A DNA stretch of 64,000 bases from Psychromonas marina (GTDB lineage Bacteria; Pseudomonadota; Gammaproteobacteria; Enterobacterales; Psychromonadaceae), in assembly GCF_030161115.1 (NCBI RefSeq), contig NZ_BSPQ01000010.1:186001-250000 (forward strand), given 5' to 3'. The position numbers and the translations under genes are program-made. The notes under the pieces are model-generated. The model worked only from the letters and a program-made list of their open reading frames with translations. It made no database searches and was not told where the DNA came from. Positions 9,403-19,225 of the stretch are shown piece by piece (positions within the stretch are counted from its first letter, which is position 1; every line of letters starts with the position of its first letter).

Positions 9403-10548
9403 ATGACAACGCCAAATTTCTCAGAGAAAGATACAGCCTACATGGCACATGCCATTGAACTTGCTAAAAAAGGTCGCTTTACTACTACGCCAAATCCTAA
9501 TGTGGGTTGTGTGATTGTAGCGAATGATATGATTGTAGGTGAAGGCTTCCACTTTAAAGCGGGGGAACCCCACGCGGAAGTCCATGCATTAGCAATGGCT
9601 GATACAAAAGCGATTAATGCCACCTGTTATGTGACACTAGAGCCTTGTTCTCATTTTGGTCGCACGCCGCCCTGTGCGATGGCATTAACAAAAGCTGGTG
9701 TAAGACGCGTAGTGATTGCAATGGTTGATCCTAACCCGATTGTTGCGGGGCGCGGTATCGCAATTCTAGAAGAGGCCGGTATTCTGGTCGAAATCGGATT
9801 ATTAGGTGATCAAGCAAAAGCACTTAATTTAGGTTTTATAAAGCGCATGCAAACGCAAACTGCACGTGTAACGGTAAAAATGGCGTCTAGTCTAGACGGT
9901 AAAACTGCGCTTAAAAATGGTTTGAGTCAATGGATAACCGGGCCTAAAGCACGCATTGATGTGCAGTATTTTCGTGCATTACAAAGTGCTATAGTGACAG
10001 GAAGTGGTACCGTTTTAAGCGACGACCCAAGCCTCAATGTGCGTTTTTCAGAACTCACGCAAGCGACAGGTTTTGACGATCAAATCAATGAATCAGAGCT
10101 AAGGCAGCCGATACGCATTATTTTAGATTCACACAATAAATTAACACTCAATGAAAAACTGTTTAATCTCGCAGGTAAAGTAGTATTAGTGACGTTATCG
10201 CCACGTGATGATTTACATTCATTGGCGTGCATTGCTGAAGTTGAGCAAATCATCGGCAAAAATGATGGCCATGGGCGCATAGATTTACAGGATTTATTAG
10301 CACAGTTAAACCGCTATGAAATTAATGACCTCTGGGTCGAAGCGGGCGCAAAATTAGCGGGTGAATTCTTTAAGCAACAATTAGTTGATCAATTTATATT
10401 GTACCAAGCACCAAAATTGATGGGCGATCAGGCGAGAAACTTAGTAAACTTACCCAACTATTCTAAAATGGATGAAGTTGTACAATTAGCGTTAAAAGAA
10501 GTGACGTTGATTGGTGATGACATCCGCATAATAAGTGACCGAGATTAA
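9403..10548 (+). CDS. ribD: Bifunctional riboflavin deaminase/reductase RibD
   Basis: A 381-residue enzyme for the second and third steps of riboflavin synthesis. The N-terminal deaminase has the zinc motif HAEVHAL followed by PCSHFGRTPPCAMAL. The C-terminal half is the NADPH reductase, from VTVKMASSLDGKTALKNGLSQWITG to LWVEAGAKLAGEFF. The length is close to that of E. coli RibD (367). The stop at 10548 is followed after one base by the ribE ATG, so the two are translationally coupled. It is 55 bp downstream of nrdR. Confidence 0.95.
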   Translation: MTTPNFSEKDTAYMAHAIELAKKGRFTTTPNPNVGCVIVANDMIVGEGFHFKAGEPHAEVHALAMADTKAINATCYVTLEPCSHFGRTPPCAMALTKAGVRRVVIAMVDPNPIVAGRGIAILEEAGILVEIGLLGDQAKALNLGFIKRMQTQTARVTVKMASSLDGKTALKNGLSQWITGPKARIDVQYFRALQSAIVTGSGTVLSDDPSLNVRFSELTQATGFDDQINESELRQPIRIILDSHNKLTLNEKLFNLAGKVVLVTLSPRDDLHSLACIAEVEQIIGKNDGHGRIDLQDLLAQLNRYEINDLWVEAGAKLAGEFFKQQLVDQFILYQAPKLMGDQARNLVNLPNYSKMDEVVQLALKEVTLIGDDIRIISDRD

Positions 10549-10549
10549 T

Positions 10550-11227
10550 ATGTTTACAGGTATTATCGAAGCCGTAGGCTCAATCAAAACCATCAAGCAT
10601 CATGCAAAAGATATGACCATTAGTATCGATTGTGGTGCACTAGACCTTAGTGATGTAAAACTAGGCGACAGTATTGCGCACAATGGCGTGTGTTTAACGG
10701 TGACCAAACTACATGACAATGGTTATGATGTTGATATCTCAAATGAGACGATTCAACGTAGTGGTTTCTCTGCGATTAAAACAGGGTTTCCAATGAACCT
10801 TGAAAAAGCGATGCAAGTCAGCTCTCGCTTTGGTGGGCATATTGTCAGTGGTCATGTCGATGGTGTGGGTAAGATCATCTCAATTACTGAACTTGGTAGT
10901 GCGATTGAGTATTGGATAAAAGCGCCCGATCAGCTTGCTAGATATATTGCCGAAAAAGGCTCTATTTCGATTGATGGTATTAGTTTAACCACTAATGCGA
11001 TCGATGGTGCTGCCTTTAAATTAACCATTATTCCACATACTATCTCACAAACTACCATGCAACATTACCGAGTTGGCACGCTTGTTAACCTCGAAATAGA
11101 TGTAGTTGCTCGTTATCTAGAGCGCCTATTATTAGGCGATAAAGCAGCACATAGTGATACAGGCAAAGACAACTCAGGAAAAGAATCAACAATGGATCTG
11201 CTCGCACGCAGCGGGTTTATCGGTTAA
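10550..11227 (+). CDS. ribE: Riboflavin synthase alpha chain
   Basis: A 225-residue enzyme that dismutates two 6,7-dimethyl-8-ribityllumazines into riboflavin and a pyrimidinedione. It shows the two lumazine-binding repeats of the family: [10 protein letters not shown] ... [14 protein letters not shown] and [15 protein letters not shown] ... [16 protein letters not shown] 10550 gives the canonical MFTGII start, one base after the ribD stop; a GTG at 10535 is possible but would overlap ribD. The C-terminal tail after RYLERLL is slightly long ([18 protein letters not shown]...), which seems a minor lineage feature. Confidence 0.95.
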   Translation: MFTGIIEAVGSIKTIKHHAKDMTISIDCGALDLSDVKLGDSIAHNGVCLTVTKLHDNGYDVDISNETIQRSGFSAIKTGFPMNLEKAMQVSSRFGGHIVSGHVDGVGKIISITELGSAIEYWIKAPDQLARYIAEKGSISIDGISLTTNAIDGAAFKLTIIPHTISQTTMQHYRVGTLVNLEIDVVARYLERLLLGDKAAHSDTGKDNSGKESTMDLLARSGFIG

Positions 11228-11275
11228 TCGTTATTTATTAAGTGGGCAGATCTCACTTGCTTGAAAGGAAGAAAA

Positions 11276-12382
11276 ATGAACTTAAATACAACTGCTGAAA
11301 TTATTGAAGATATCCGTTTAGGTAAAATGGTTATCTTAATGGATGATGAAGATCGTGAGAATGAAGGCGATCTGATCATGGCTGCAGATATGGTGACGCC
11401 AGAAGCGGTTAACTTTATGGCGAAATATGGACGTGGATTAATCTGTTTAACATTAACAGAAGCACGTTGTGAACAGCTTAAATTACCATTGATGGTTGAT
11501 GATAATACCGCGGCTTTTTCTACTAACTTCACGGTTTCAATTGAAGCTGCAGAAGGCGTTACAACGGGTATTTCAGCGGCTGATCGTGCCATTACCGTTC
11601 AGCGTGCAGTTGCATTGAATGCCAAACCAACTGACATCGTGATGCCTGGTCATATTTTCCCACTTAAAGCACAAGCTGGTGGTGTATTAACACGCGCAGG
11701 GCATACGGAAGCTGGCTGTGATTTAGCACGTTTAGCAGGCCGTGAGCCAGCGGGTATGATTGTTGAAATCTTAAATGAAGATGGCAGCATGGCACGTCGT
11801 CCTGATTTAGAAATTTTTGCACAGAAACATGGTATCAAGCTCGGGACAGTTGCTGACTTGATTGAGTACCGTAACAATAACGAAACAACGATTGAAAAAG
11901 TATCTAGTTGTAAATTACCAACAGAATTTGGTGAATTTGATCTGATTGCTTACCAAGATACGATTGATAAGCAGGTTCACTTTGCATTAGTAAATGGCCA
12001 AATCAATGCTGGTGATACCACCAATGTGCGTGTACACCTACAGAATACGTTTTCTGATAACTTTTTCTCTAATCGTTTATCTGAGCAAACTTGGCCAATG
12101 CGTGATGCATTACAGCGTTTAGCAAAAGATGGCGGTGTATTTGTGATGTTAGGTCATCAAGAAACAGCTGAATCTTTAATTGAACAAGTTAAAAATATTG
12201 CTAAAGAGGATGCCGGCGAACGTGTTGCTGCGAAAGCACAGGGCGCAAGTCGTCGTGTTGGTGTTGGTTCGCAAATCCTACGTGATTTAGGCGTTCAAAA
12301 AATGGCATTATTTAGTTCTGAGAAGCGTTATCATGCACTTTCAGGTTTTGGACTTGAAGTGGTTGATTACATCACTGAATAA
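11276..12382 (+). CDS. ribB: 3,4-dihydroxy-2-butanone-4-phosphate synthase with degenerate GTP cyclohydrolase II domain (RibBX-like)
   Basis: A 368-residue two-domain protein. Residues 1-200 are a DHBP synthase ([18 protein letters not shown] and [19 protein letters not shown] carry acidic loop and catalytic residues), which makes the four-carbon unit of riboflavin. Residues 205-368 have the fold of GTP cyclohydrolase II, but the zinc cysteine motif is absent: the region reads [13 protein letters not shown] where active enzymes have VRVHSECLTGD plus two further cysteines. The second domain is therefore probably not a cyclohydrolase. RibBA-like proteins with such a domain have been called RibBX. 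The start has an AAGGAA site five bases upstream. Confidence 0.92.
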   Translation: MNLNTTAEIIEDIRLGKMVILMDDEDRENEGDLIMAADMVTPEAVNFMAKYGRGLICLTLTEARCEQLKLPLMVDDNTAAFSTNFTVSIEAAEGVTTGISAADRAITVQRAVALNAKPTDIVMPGHIFPLKAQAGGVLTRAGHTEAGCDLARLAGREPAGMIVEILNEDGSMARRPDLEIFAQKHGIKLGTVADLIEYRNNNETTIEKVSSCKLPTEFGEFDLIAYQDTIDKQVHFALVNGQINAGDTTNVRVHLQNTFSDNFFSNRLSEQTWPMRDALQRLAKDGGVFVMLGHQETAESLIEQVKNIAKEDAGERVAAKAQGASRRVGVGSQILRDLGVQKMALFSSEKRYHALSGFGLEVVDYITE

Positions 12383-12443
12383 TTCTGTTAGTAGATAAAA
12401 AAAGTGTGCTAGAATGCACAAAAATTTTAAATAAGGGTAGAAA

Positions 12444-12911
12444 ATGAAAATAATTGAAGGTGGCTTAGCCGCGCCAGAAGCGAAAATCGCAATTGTAATC
12501 TCTCGTTTTAACAGCTTTATCAATGAGCAGTTATTAGCGGGTGCAGTTGATACCCTTAAGCGTACTGGTCAAGTGCAAGACGATAACATTACTGTCGTGC
12601 GCATGCCGGGTGCTGTTGAATTACCGTTAGTAACTAAACGTGTTGCTGCTTCTAAAAAGTATGATGCAATTATTGCATTAGGTACGGTTATTCGTGGTGG
12701 TACACCACACTTTGAATTTGTCGCTAACGAATGTAACAAAGGTTTAGCACAAGTATCTCTAGATTATGATATTCCAGTAGCATTTGGTGTATTAACAACT
12801 GATTCAATTGAACAAGCGATTGAACGAGCGGGAACTAAAATGGGTAATAAGGGTAGCGAAGCTGCTTTAAGTGCGTTAGAAATGGTTAATGTTATGGCGG
12901 AATTAGGTTAA
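12444..12911 (+). CDS. ribH: 6,7-dimethyl-8-ribityllumazine synthase
   Basis: A 155-residue lumazine synthase that joins the pyrimidine and the four-carbon phosphate in the penultimate step of riboflavin synthesis and forms an icosahedral or pentameric shell in relatives. Typical segments are [44 protein letters not shown] (active-site His) and [25 protein letters not shown]. The stop overlaps the nusB ATG by one base (TAATG). Confidence 0.97.
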   Translation: MKIIEGGLAAPEAKIAIVISRFNSFINEQLLAGAVDTLKRTGQVQDDNITVVRMPGAVELPLVTKRVAASKKYDAIIALGTVIRGGTPHFEFVANECNKGLAQVSLDYDIPVAFGVLTTDSIEQAIERAGTKMGNKGSEAALSALEMVNVMAELG

Positions 12912-13336
12912 TGAAAATGAAACCAGCTGAACGTCGTCGCGCACGTCAATTTGCAGTACAAGCTGTTTATCAATGGCAAATTACAGGTGCAACCTTTGCA
13001 CAGATTGTTGAACAGTTCTCTGTTGATCAAGATTTATCAAAAACAGATGTACCTTACTTCAAAGAGCTACTTTCGGGTGTGATTAACCGTAAAGAAACAC
13101 TTGATGAAAAACTTTCTCCATACCTATCTCGTAAAATCGGTGATGTGGACATGGTTGATATTGCTATTTTACGTTTAGCAATGTTTGAATTGAGCTACCG
13201 CACTGATGTACCGCATAAAGTGGTATTGAATGAAGCGATTGAGCTAGCAAAAGACTTCGCAACAGACGAGTCATACAAATTCGTAAATGGTGTATTAGAT
13301 AAAGCATTACGTAGCCTGAAATTACGCGACGCATAA
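12911..13336 (+). CDS. nusB: Transcription antitermination protein NusB
   Basis: A 141-residue all-helical RNA-binding protein that pairs with NusE (S10) on boxA of rRNA leaders. The start [24 protein letters not shown] and the end LNEAIELAKDFATDESYKFVNGVLDKALR are diagnostic. It is translationally coupled to ribH. In many gammaproteobacteria thiL and pgpA follow; here a terminator and a DUF445 gene follow instead. Confidence 0.97.
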   Translation: MKMKPAERRRARQFAVQAVYQWQITGATFAQIVEQFSVDQDLSKTDVPYFKELLSGVINRKETLDEKLSPYLSRKIGDVDMVDIAILRLAMFELSYRTDVPHKVVLNEAIELAKDFATDESYKFVNGVLDKALRSLKLRDA

Positions 13337-13439
13337 TCTTTACCCTTTAAAAGTACTACCCATTAACTGTTTTGTTTAATCGGCTTTATTATGCGAATTT
13401 AAATAAAGTTGTGATGTGTATTTACTTAGAAATATAAAA

Positions 13440-13471
13440 ATCCAGTCGCTTACGCCGCTGGATTTTTTTGT
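13440..13471 (+). terminator. Terminator of the nrdR/rib/nusB cluster
   Basis: Stem atccag (13440-13445) with ctggat (13458-13463), extended inward by imperfect pairs, is followed by a run of seven T residues. Confidence 0.75.
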
Positions 13472-13498
13472 TTATTTTATACAAAAATTGAGGATACA

Positions 13499-14203
13499 AT
13501 GAATAAGAGTTTAATCACCAATATTATATCTGCGCTTATTTTGGCTGCGGGTTTGTTATTGAAAGAAGATATGTTAACCATGGTCGGGTTATTTGCGCTA
13601 TCGGGCGCGTTAACTAACTGGCTAGCAGTGTTCATGCTATTTGAAAAAGTTCCTTTTTTGTATGGCTCTGGCGTTGTTCCTGCACATTTCGAAGAGTTTA
13701 AGAAAGGCATCCGTAGTTTAATGATGGAACAATTTTTTACCCTTGAAAATGTAGATCGCTTTTTAACTGCGGGGTCATTATCACCTGCACAACTTAACCT
13801 GACACCAGTGATTGAAAAAGTGGATCTAAACCCTACCTATGATGGTTTAATCAAGGTGATCATGGAGTCCTCTTTCGGTGGTATGTTAGGGATGTTTGGT
13901 GGAGAAGAGGCATTAACACCGCTTCGCGAACCCTTTATTAAGCATATGAAAAGCTCAATTTCTGATTTAACAAAAGATGAAAAATTTATTGAATTGTTAA
14001 AAGAGGAGATTGAACAACCTGATATGATGAACGATATTTTGATTAAAATAGAGCAAATTATTGAACAGCGTTTAAATGAGTTAACGCCACTATTAGTGAA
14101 AGAAATTATTCAGGCAATGATTAAAAAGCATCTTGGCTGGTTAGTTGTTTGGGGTGGTATTTTTGGTGGTTTAATTGGTCTAATTACGACGTTTGTTATG
14201 TAA
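13499..14203 (+). CDS. DUF445-family membrane protein
   Basis: A 234-residue protein with two hydrophobic segments near the N-terminus (LITNIISALILAAGLLL and LTMVGLFALSGALTNWLAVFMLF) and one at the C-terminus (LGWLVVWGGIFGGLIGLITTFVM), around a helical, acidic middle section. GALTNWLAVFMLFEKVPFLYGSGVVPAHFEEFKKGIR is the characteristic N-terminal block of DUF445 (YheB/YjiN relatives). Function unknown. A GAGG ribosome site precedes the ATG. It has its own terminator-like hairpin downstream. Confidence 0.82.
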   Translation: MNKSLITNIISALILAAGLLLKEDMLTMVGLFALSGALTNWLAVFMLFEKVPFLYGSGVVPAHFEEFKKGIRSLMMEQFFTLENVDRFLTAGSLSPAQLNLTPVIEKVDLNPTYDGLIKVIMESSFGGMLGMFGGEEALTPLREPFIKHMKSSISDLTKDEKFIELLKEEIEQPDMMNDILIKIEQIIEQRLNELTPLLVKEIIQAMIKKHLGWLVVWGGIFGGLIGLITTFVM

Positions 14204-14209
14204 ATTAAT

Positions 14210-14239
14210 TAAGCAGTGGGGTGTTTTCCACACTGCTTA
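14210..14239. terminator. Hairpin between DUF445 gene and diguanylate cyclase gene
   Basis: A nine-pair stem, taagcagtg (14210-14218) with cactgctta (14231-14239), has two further G-C pairs toward the loop. It lies between two converging genes and could terminate either; the minus side is followed by an AT-rich tract. Confidence 0.55.
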
Positions 14240-14259
14240 GTTGCTTGATAATGAAGTAT

Positions 14260-15204
14260 TTAAGTAATTGTAATTCTATTTCTTCCCTCATTTTTAGAAC
14301 GGTATAAAGCCAAATCCGCTCGTTTTAATACCGTTTCAACATCAATATCAGATGCCGTAAATTCTGTGAGTCCGCCACTCATGGTCAAGGTTAAATTTCC
14401 CCCTGCGATGGGAATATGGAATTTTTCTATATTGCTTACTAATCGCTGACAAAATGGCTTCACATACTTTAGTGCCACGTCGGGCATAATTAGCAGAAAC
14501 TCCTCGCCGCCTATACGGGCAATCGTATCTGACTTACGGATATTGTCTTGTAAAAATTTACTTAATTCTACGAGAACAAGATCCCCTGCATCGTGACCAT
14601 AGGTATCATTAATCATTTTGAAAAAATCGATGTCTAACATCATGATTGTAATAGGTGTTTTATAGCGTAAGAAACGTTGTAAGCAACGTGTTAACTCTTC
14701 GTTTGCATAACGGCGATTATACAGCTGGGTTAATGGGTCAGTAATCACTAGCTCTTGTAGTTGCTGTTCGGCAGCTTTACTTTCGGTTATATTTCGTATA
14801 GAGACAATTAATGTTTTCTTCTGCTCAATAACAAAACTGAGGGGCATCATTCTGACTTCGAACCATTGTGTTGAAGTTGGCCCTGTAACCTCTGGTTTAA
14901 CTTTTTGTATATCACTTAACTTACTTGATACCTCAAAGGTGACAACGTTTTGTGTCGCTAAACATTCACCTATTTGAATCATCGTTTGCTTAACATTCTC
15001 AGGCGTGGTGAGTTCTTGAACTGAATTTGGCTCATACATCTGATAGAACTGATCAACTTTTATATTTCCAAATCGTTTTAGAATTAAACCATCTTCATCT
15101 ACGACAAAATGACGATCTGGCATCATATCGGTTATTGCGCCTAGCACTTCTTTGAGGTGGCTAAGTTTAGAATGTAATTCCGTATTTTCATCTTGCGGTA
15201 GCAT
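14260..15204 (-). CDS. Diguanylate cyclase with N-terminal PAS-like domain
   Basis: A 314-residue soluble enzyme that should make cyclic di-GMP from two GTP. Residues 15-140 look like a PAS sensor (DGLILKRFGN ... WFEVRMMPLSFVIEQKKTLIVSIRNITESKAAEQ). The GGDEF domain starts at LVITDPLTQLYNRRYANEELTR. The active-site loop is GGEEF (232-236), an active variant. An RxxD product-inhibition site (Arg223-Asp226) lies five residues before it, so feedback inhibition is expected. There is no membrane segment, which points to cytosolic sensing; the signal is unknown. Confidence 0.92.
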   Translation of the reverse strand: MLPQDENTELHSKLSHLKEVLGAITDMMPDRHFVVDEDGLILKRFGNIKVDQFYQMYEPNSVQELTTPENVKQTMIQIGECLATQNVVTFEVSSKLSDIQKVKPEVTGPTSTQWFEVRMMPLSFVIEQKKTLIVSIRNITESKAAEQQLQELVITDPLTQLYNRRYANEELTRCLQRFLRYKTPITIMMLDIDFFKMINDTYGHDAGDLVLVELSKFLQDNIRKSDTIARIGGEEFLLIMPDVALKYVKPFCQRLVSNIEKFHIPIAGGNLTLTMSGGLTEFTASDIDVETVLKRADLALYRSKNEGRNRITIT

Positions 15205-15590
15205 AGTCTGTCCTTAATGCGCTAGTCCTTATAAATATAGCAATATCAATCATAAGCTGCATTTAATAAAAGGTATTTTGTTGATCTAATGAGCAAAATA
15301 TTGTCTTTCAATGGTTACTTCGTGTTTTAAGCTCTCTGGAATGGTTGCCATTAATGAACTGGCGAGCAATCTTTATTATCTATTTCATTCTAAATGCTTT
15401 CTGCTGAATCAAATAGATTGCTATAAGGTAACCGTCAAGGGAGAGAACTGCATTGGATGAGGAGTCCTTCGTCAATAAGTAATCATACTTTATTTGAAGG
15501 ACAAACGACGGACAACTATTCAACTGTACGTCGTTTATTAGGTCGTGATAGTGAGGTTAATCGGTGTTTAGTGAAAACCGTAAGTGGGAC
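15205..15590. other. Intergenic region, 386 bp
   Basis: Lies between the diguanylate cyclase gene start and the msrA stop. It should hold the promoter of the cyclase on the minus strand. Near its right end is the hairpin 15575-15599. A short open frame across 15457-15669 runs into msrA on the other strand and is not convincing. I see nothing else. Confidence 0.5.
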
Positions 15591-15599
15591 TTACGGTTT
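15575..15599 (-). terminator. Hairpin overlapping the 3' end of msrA
   Basis: An 11-pair perfect stem (aaaccgtaagt 15575-15585, acttacggttt 15589-15599) with a 3-base loop overlaps the last two codons and stop of msrA (TAA at 15591-15593). The following T-run on the minus strand is short, so it may terminate or protect the msrA transcript end. Confidence 0.55.
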
Positions 15600-16121
15600 C
15601 ATTTTGTGTCCGAATTTTGCTTTAAACTTATTAAATTTCGGGCTTATAACCATTGAACAATACCCCTGACTTGGGTTCTGTTGATAATAACCTTGATGGT
15701 AATCTTCTGCGCTATGAAAGGTATCAATAGGCGTGACCTGAGTGACAATAGGCGCATCAAAAACAGCATCTTGTGTTAATGCGTCAATATAACCTTGAGC
15801 CTGTTGCTGCTGCTCAGTATCGTGATAAAAAATAGCTGAGCGGTATTGTGTACCGATATCATTACCTTGGCGATTTAATTGCGTCGCATCATGCAGTGTA
15901 AAGAAGATAGTTAATAGATCTTGATAGCTAATAATCGCGTCATCAAAATCTATTTGTACTACTTCTGCATGCCCTGTTTTACCTGAACAAACGGCATCAT
16001 AGCTTGGAGTATCGGTTTCACCTCCACAATAGCCTGAGATGGCTTGGTTAACACCCTCAAGAGAACTAAATGCAGCTTCAATACACCAAAAACAGCCGCC
16101 TGCAAATGTTGCCTTAGACAT
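15591..16121 (-). CDS. msrA: Peptide-methionine (S)-S-oxide reductase MsrA
   Basis: A 176-residue repair enzyme that reduces methionine-S-sulfoxide using thioredoxin. The N-terminal FAGGCFWCIEAAF carries the catalytic cysteine of the GCFWC motif. Other family blocks are GYCGGETDTPSYDAVCSGKTGHAEVVQ, FFTLHDATQLNRQGNDIGTQYRSAIFY and SAEDYHQGYYQQNP. It is 15 bp downstream of bamE on the same strand and probably co-transcribed with it. Confidence 0.96.
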   Translation of the reverse strand: MSKATFAGGCFWCIEAAFSSLEGVNQAISGYCGGETDTPSYDAVCSGKTGHAEVVQIDFDDAIISYQDLLTIFFTLHDATQLNRQGNDIGTQYRSAIFYHDTEQQQQAQGYIDALTQDAVFDAPIVTQVTPIDTFHSAEDYHQGYYQQNPSQGYCSMVISPKFNKFKAKFGHKMKP

Positions 16122-16136
16122 AATTACCTCGTTAAA

Positions 16137-16577
16137 TTAATTAATGATCGGTTCAGAGTTATCGGTAATCGGAGCACCATCTTCACTATTACTTTCAGTT
16201 GCTTCGTTAGGTGCTTTTTTACGGTTTGGTTTAACCAGTGGGTTATCACCAATGTCATTATCGCTTTCAATACTTACGAGGACATTGTTGTCAAACACCA
16301 ACAAAACTTGTTCCTGTTGAATTTTTTCGCCGCCGGGTTTGATATAACGAATGTAATACCATTTTGATGAATCAAATTGGTCAATCAGCATTGGAGAGCC
16401 AAGAATGAAAATAATTTGTTCCTGTGACATCCCTATTTCTAAACGCGATATTTTTTCTTCATCGATATAGTTACCTTGAGTAACGTCAATTTGATAAACG
16501 AAGGTATCGTAAAGAGACGAGCAACCCGAGATTGATAAGGTTAAAAAGAGGGCGCTAGCTATTTTTTTTATTGGCAT
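16137..16577 (-). CDS. bamE: Outer membrane protein assembly factor BamE
   Basis: A 146-residue lipoprotein of the BAM complex that inserts beta-barrels into the outer membrane. The signal ends in lipobox ISGC (Cys19). The SmpA/OmlA core is clear: [57 protein letters not shown]. The C-terminal 35 residues ([23 protein letters not shown]...) are a polar, low-complexity tail beyond the core. It precedes msrA on the minus strand and is divergent from hemA across 264 bp. Confidence 0.93.
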   Translation of the reverse strand: MPIKKIASALFLTLSISGCSSLYDTFVYQIDVTQGNYIDEEKISRLEIGMSQEQIIFILGSPMLIDQFDSSKWYYIRYIKPGGEKIQQEQVLLVFDNNVLVSIESDNDIGDNPLVKPNRKKAPNEATESNSEDGAPITDNSEPIIN

Positions 16578-16841
16578 TTTTTATCGACACTTTTATGAAC
16601 AAAGAGAAAACAACACATATCTTACATGTACGAATGAAGCTGAATAATACCCAAGCTAACCACGCTTGTAAAAAGGTAAAGTTCAATAATATAGGTTAGT
16701 TAGGCTTTTTACCCAGTGAATTTTTGTTTAATCACCTTTAACAACCGTTAAAAACAGCTTGATGCTTCCACTTCGGCTTAAATTTCCGTAGAATTCCTGC
16801 TCTGTGCTTCTCACTTTAAACTTGCGTTGTGAATTTATCGA

Positions 16842-18098
16842 ATGTCTCTTTTTGCTTTAGGAATTAACCATCAAACAGCCTCAGTTGCACTGCGCGAAAA
16901 AGTCGCCTTTAGCCCTGAATCTTTACTTGATGCTTATCAACAATTATTAGCACAGCCTAACGTTTTAGAAGCGGTGATCGTTTCTACGTGTAATCGCACT
17001 GAAATTTATGGCCATGTTGAACTGGAAAATTGCCAAACGGTCATTGATTGGTTTTGTGGTTTTCACCAAATAGCGCAATCTGAATTACTAAAAAGTTTGT
17101 ATTGTTACCATGATGAGAAAGCGATTCAGCATCTTTTTCGTGTCTCTTGTGGTTTAGATTCTTTGGTATTGGGCGAACCACAAATACTCGGTCAGATTAA
17201 GCAAGCATTTTCAACAGCAGGTCAGGCAAAAAGCGTTAGTAAGTTACTTAATCGTTGGTTTCAACATGCCTTTACGGTGGCTAAGCGTGTTCGCACTGAA
17301 ACACAAATTGGTGCCAATGCGATTTCCGTTGCCTTTGCTGCTGTGTGTTTGGCCAAGCAGATATTTAGTGATCTGAGCAAAAGCCGTGTTTTACTTATTG
17401 GTGCGGGTGAAACGATAGAGTTGGTGGGGAAGTATCTCGTTGAACATAACGTGCCTAATATTACTATCGCCAATCGTACGCTTTCACGTGCGATGGGGCT
17501 AGTTGAACAGTTTGATGCACATGCCATCACCTTAGAAGAGATTCCGACGCATCTTAGTGATGCCGATATCGTCATCTCTTCAACAGCAAGCCCATTGCCT
17601 ATTATTGGTAAAGGCATGGTCGAAAGTGCGCTTAAAAAACGCCGTCATCAACCGATGTTGTTTATTGATATTGCGGTGCCACGTGATATCGAAGCGCAAG
17701 TTGGTGAGTTGCGTGATGCGTATCTTTATAGCGTTGATGATTTACATGGCATTATTGAAGAAAACAAACAAGCGCGCCAAGAAGCGGCGATTGAAGCAGA
17801 AAAAATTATTGAAGATTGCATCGTTGATTTCTGTCACTGGCTAGAGTCTTTAAAAGCGGTAGAAAGTATTCGCAATTATCGTAATAACAGTGAGCTGTTA
17901 CGCGATGAATTATTAGCACGTGCAATCAGTTCACTTGAAAAGGGTGGTGATCCGCAAAAAGTGGTTAAAGCGTTAGCGTTTAAGTTAACCAATAAATTAA
18001 TTCATTACCCAAGCCAAGCACTAACGCAAGTTAGTCAGTCGGGCGATGATAACGAATTACAAATATTACGTTCAGCACTCGGGTTGAACGAAGAATAA
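16842..18098 (+). CDS. hemA: Glutamyl-tRNA reductase
   Basis: A 418-residue NADPH enzyme that reduces glutamyl-tRNA(Glu) to glutamate-1-semialdehyde, the committed step of tetrapyrrole synthesis. The catalytic cysteine is Cys50 in VIVSTCNRTEIYG. Other blocks are HLFRVSCGLDSLVLGEPQILGQIKQAF and the NADPH-binding VLLIGAGETIELVGKYL. The length matches E. coli (418). It opens the conserved cluster hemA-prfA-prmC-sirB2-sirB1-kdsA, all on the plus strand with short gaps. Confidence 0.98.
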   Translation: MSLFALGINHQTASVALREKVAFSPESLLDAYQQLLAQPNVLEAVIVSTCNRTEIYGHVELENCQTVIDWFCGFHQIAQSELLKSLYCYHDEKAIQHLFRVSCGLDSLVLGEPQILGQIKQAFSTAGQAKSVSKLLNRWFQHAFTVAKRVRTETQIGANAISVAFAAVCLAKQIFSDLSKSRVLLIGAGETIELVGKYLVEHNVPNITIANRTLSRAMGLVEQFDAHAITLEEIPTHLSDADIVISSTASPLPIIGKGMVESALKKRRHQPMLFIDIAVPRDIEAQVGELRDAYLYSVDDLHGIIEENKQARQEAAIEAEKIIEDCIVDFCHWLESLKAVESIRNYRNNSELLRDELLARAISSLEKGGDPQKVVKALAFKLTNKLIHYPSQALTQVSQSGDDNELQILRSALGLNEE

Positions 18099-18133
18099 TA
18101 CGATATATTAAAAGCAGATAAAAAGAGAAGAAT

Positions 18134-19225
18134 ATGAAAGCATCAATTGTTGCAAAACTGGAAGGGTTAGTTGAACGTTATGAGGAAGTACAAGCGATGC
18201 TTGGCGATCCTGATACGATGAACGATCAAAATAAATATCGTGAACTGACCAAAGAGTACTCTCAGCTTGAAGTGGTTGTACTTTGTTTCCAAGCTTATCA
18301 AGGTAGCGTAGAAGATTTAGAAGCTGCTGAAATGATGCTTGAGGATGATGATCCTGAAATGAAAGAGATGGCGGTTGAAGAGGTTAAAGAAGCAAAATTA
18401 AATGTTGCTAAGCTTTCAGACGACTTACAAATTCTATTACTGCCAAAAGATCCAAATGATGACCGTAACTGTTACGTTGAAATCCGCGCGGGTGCAGGTG
18501 GTGATGAAGCGGCTATTTTTGCTGGTAACCTATTCCGTATGTACAGCAAATTTGTTGATACTAAAAAGTGGCGTTTAGAGATAATGAACAGTAATGCCAG
18601 TGAACAGGGTGGTTACAAAGAGGTTATCGCTAAAATTGATGGTGAAGGCGCATACGGTATTATGAAGTTTGAATCAGGTGGTCATCGTGTTCAACGTGTA
18701 CCAGAAACTGAATCTCAAGGCCGTATCCATACTTCTGCATGTACTGTTGTTGTGATGCCAGAAATTCCAGAAGCAGAAGCTATTTCGATTAACCCTGCAG
18801 ACCTTAAAGTGGATACATTCCGTGCATCTGGCGCGGGTGGTCAGCACGTTAATAAAACCGATTCTGCAATCCGTATTACCCATCTTCCATCGGGTACTGT
18901 TGTGGAATGTCAGGATCAGCGTTCACAACATAAAAACCGTGCGCAAGCGATGTCTGTTTTACAAGCGCGTTTACAACAAGCTGAAGATGAAAAGAATAAT
19001 GCAGAAGAGCAAACGATTCGTCGTAGCTTAGTAGCCAGTGGTGACCGAAGTGAACGTATTCGTACCTATAACTACCCACAAGGGCGTGTAAGTGATCACC
19101 GCATCAACTTAACGCTTTACCGTCTAAATGAGATTTTAGAGGGTGATTTAGATGCGTTACTTGATCCTATTCTTATCGAAGATCAAGCAGATAAACTTGC
19201 TGCTCTTGCACAGGGTGATTTCTAA
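18134..19225 (+). CDS. prfA: Peptide chain release factor 1
   Basis: A 363-residue factor that reads UAA and UAG and triggers peptide release. The GGQ motif is in [25 protein letters not shown], which PrmC methylates on Gln. [23 protein letters not shown] holds the RF1-type region before the GGQ loop. Length and the [26 protein letters not shown] block are standard. It is 35 bp after hemA; its stop abuts the TTG start of prmC directly. Confidence 0.98.
   Translation: MKASIVAKLEGLVERYEEVQAMLGDPDTMNDQNKYRELTKEYSQLEVVVLCFQAYQGSVEDLEAAEMMLEDDDPEMKEMAVEEVKEAKLNVAKLSDDLQILLLPKDPNDDRNCYVEIRAGAGGDEAAIFAGNLFRMYSKFVDTKKWRLEIMNSNASEQGGYKEVIAKIDGEGAYGIMKFESGGHRVQRVPETESQGRIHTSACTVVVMPEIPEAEAISINPADLKVDTFRASGAGGQHVNKTDSAIRITHLPSGTVVECQDQRSQHKNRAQAMSVLQARLQQAEDEKNNAEEQTIRRSLVASGDRSERIRTYNYPQGRVSDHRINLTLYRLNEILEGDLDALLDPILIEDQADKLAALAQGDF

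Noticed and set aside
9348..11275. FMN riboswitch in the riboflavin cluster
   Set aside because: The gaps before ribD and ribB are about 50 bp, too short for the FMN aptamer, and no conserved aptamer segments were seen.
15457..15669. Open frame of 70 codons on the plus strand
   Set aside because: It overlaps the end of msrA on the other strand, spans the hairpin and has no family resemblance.
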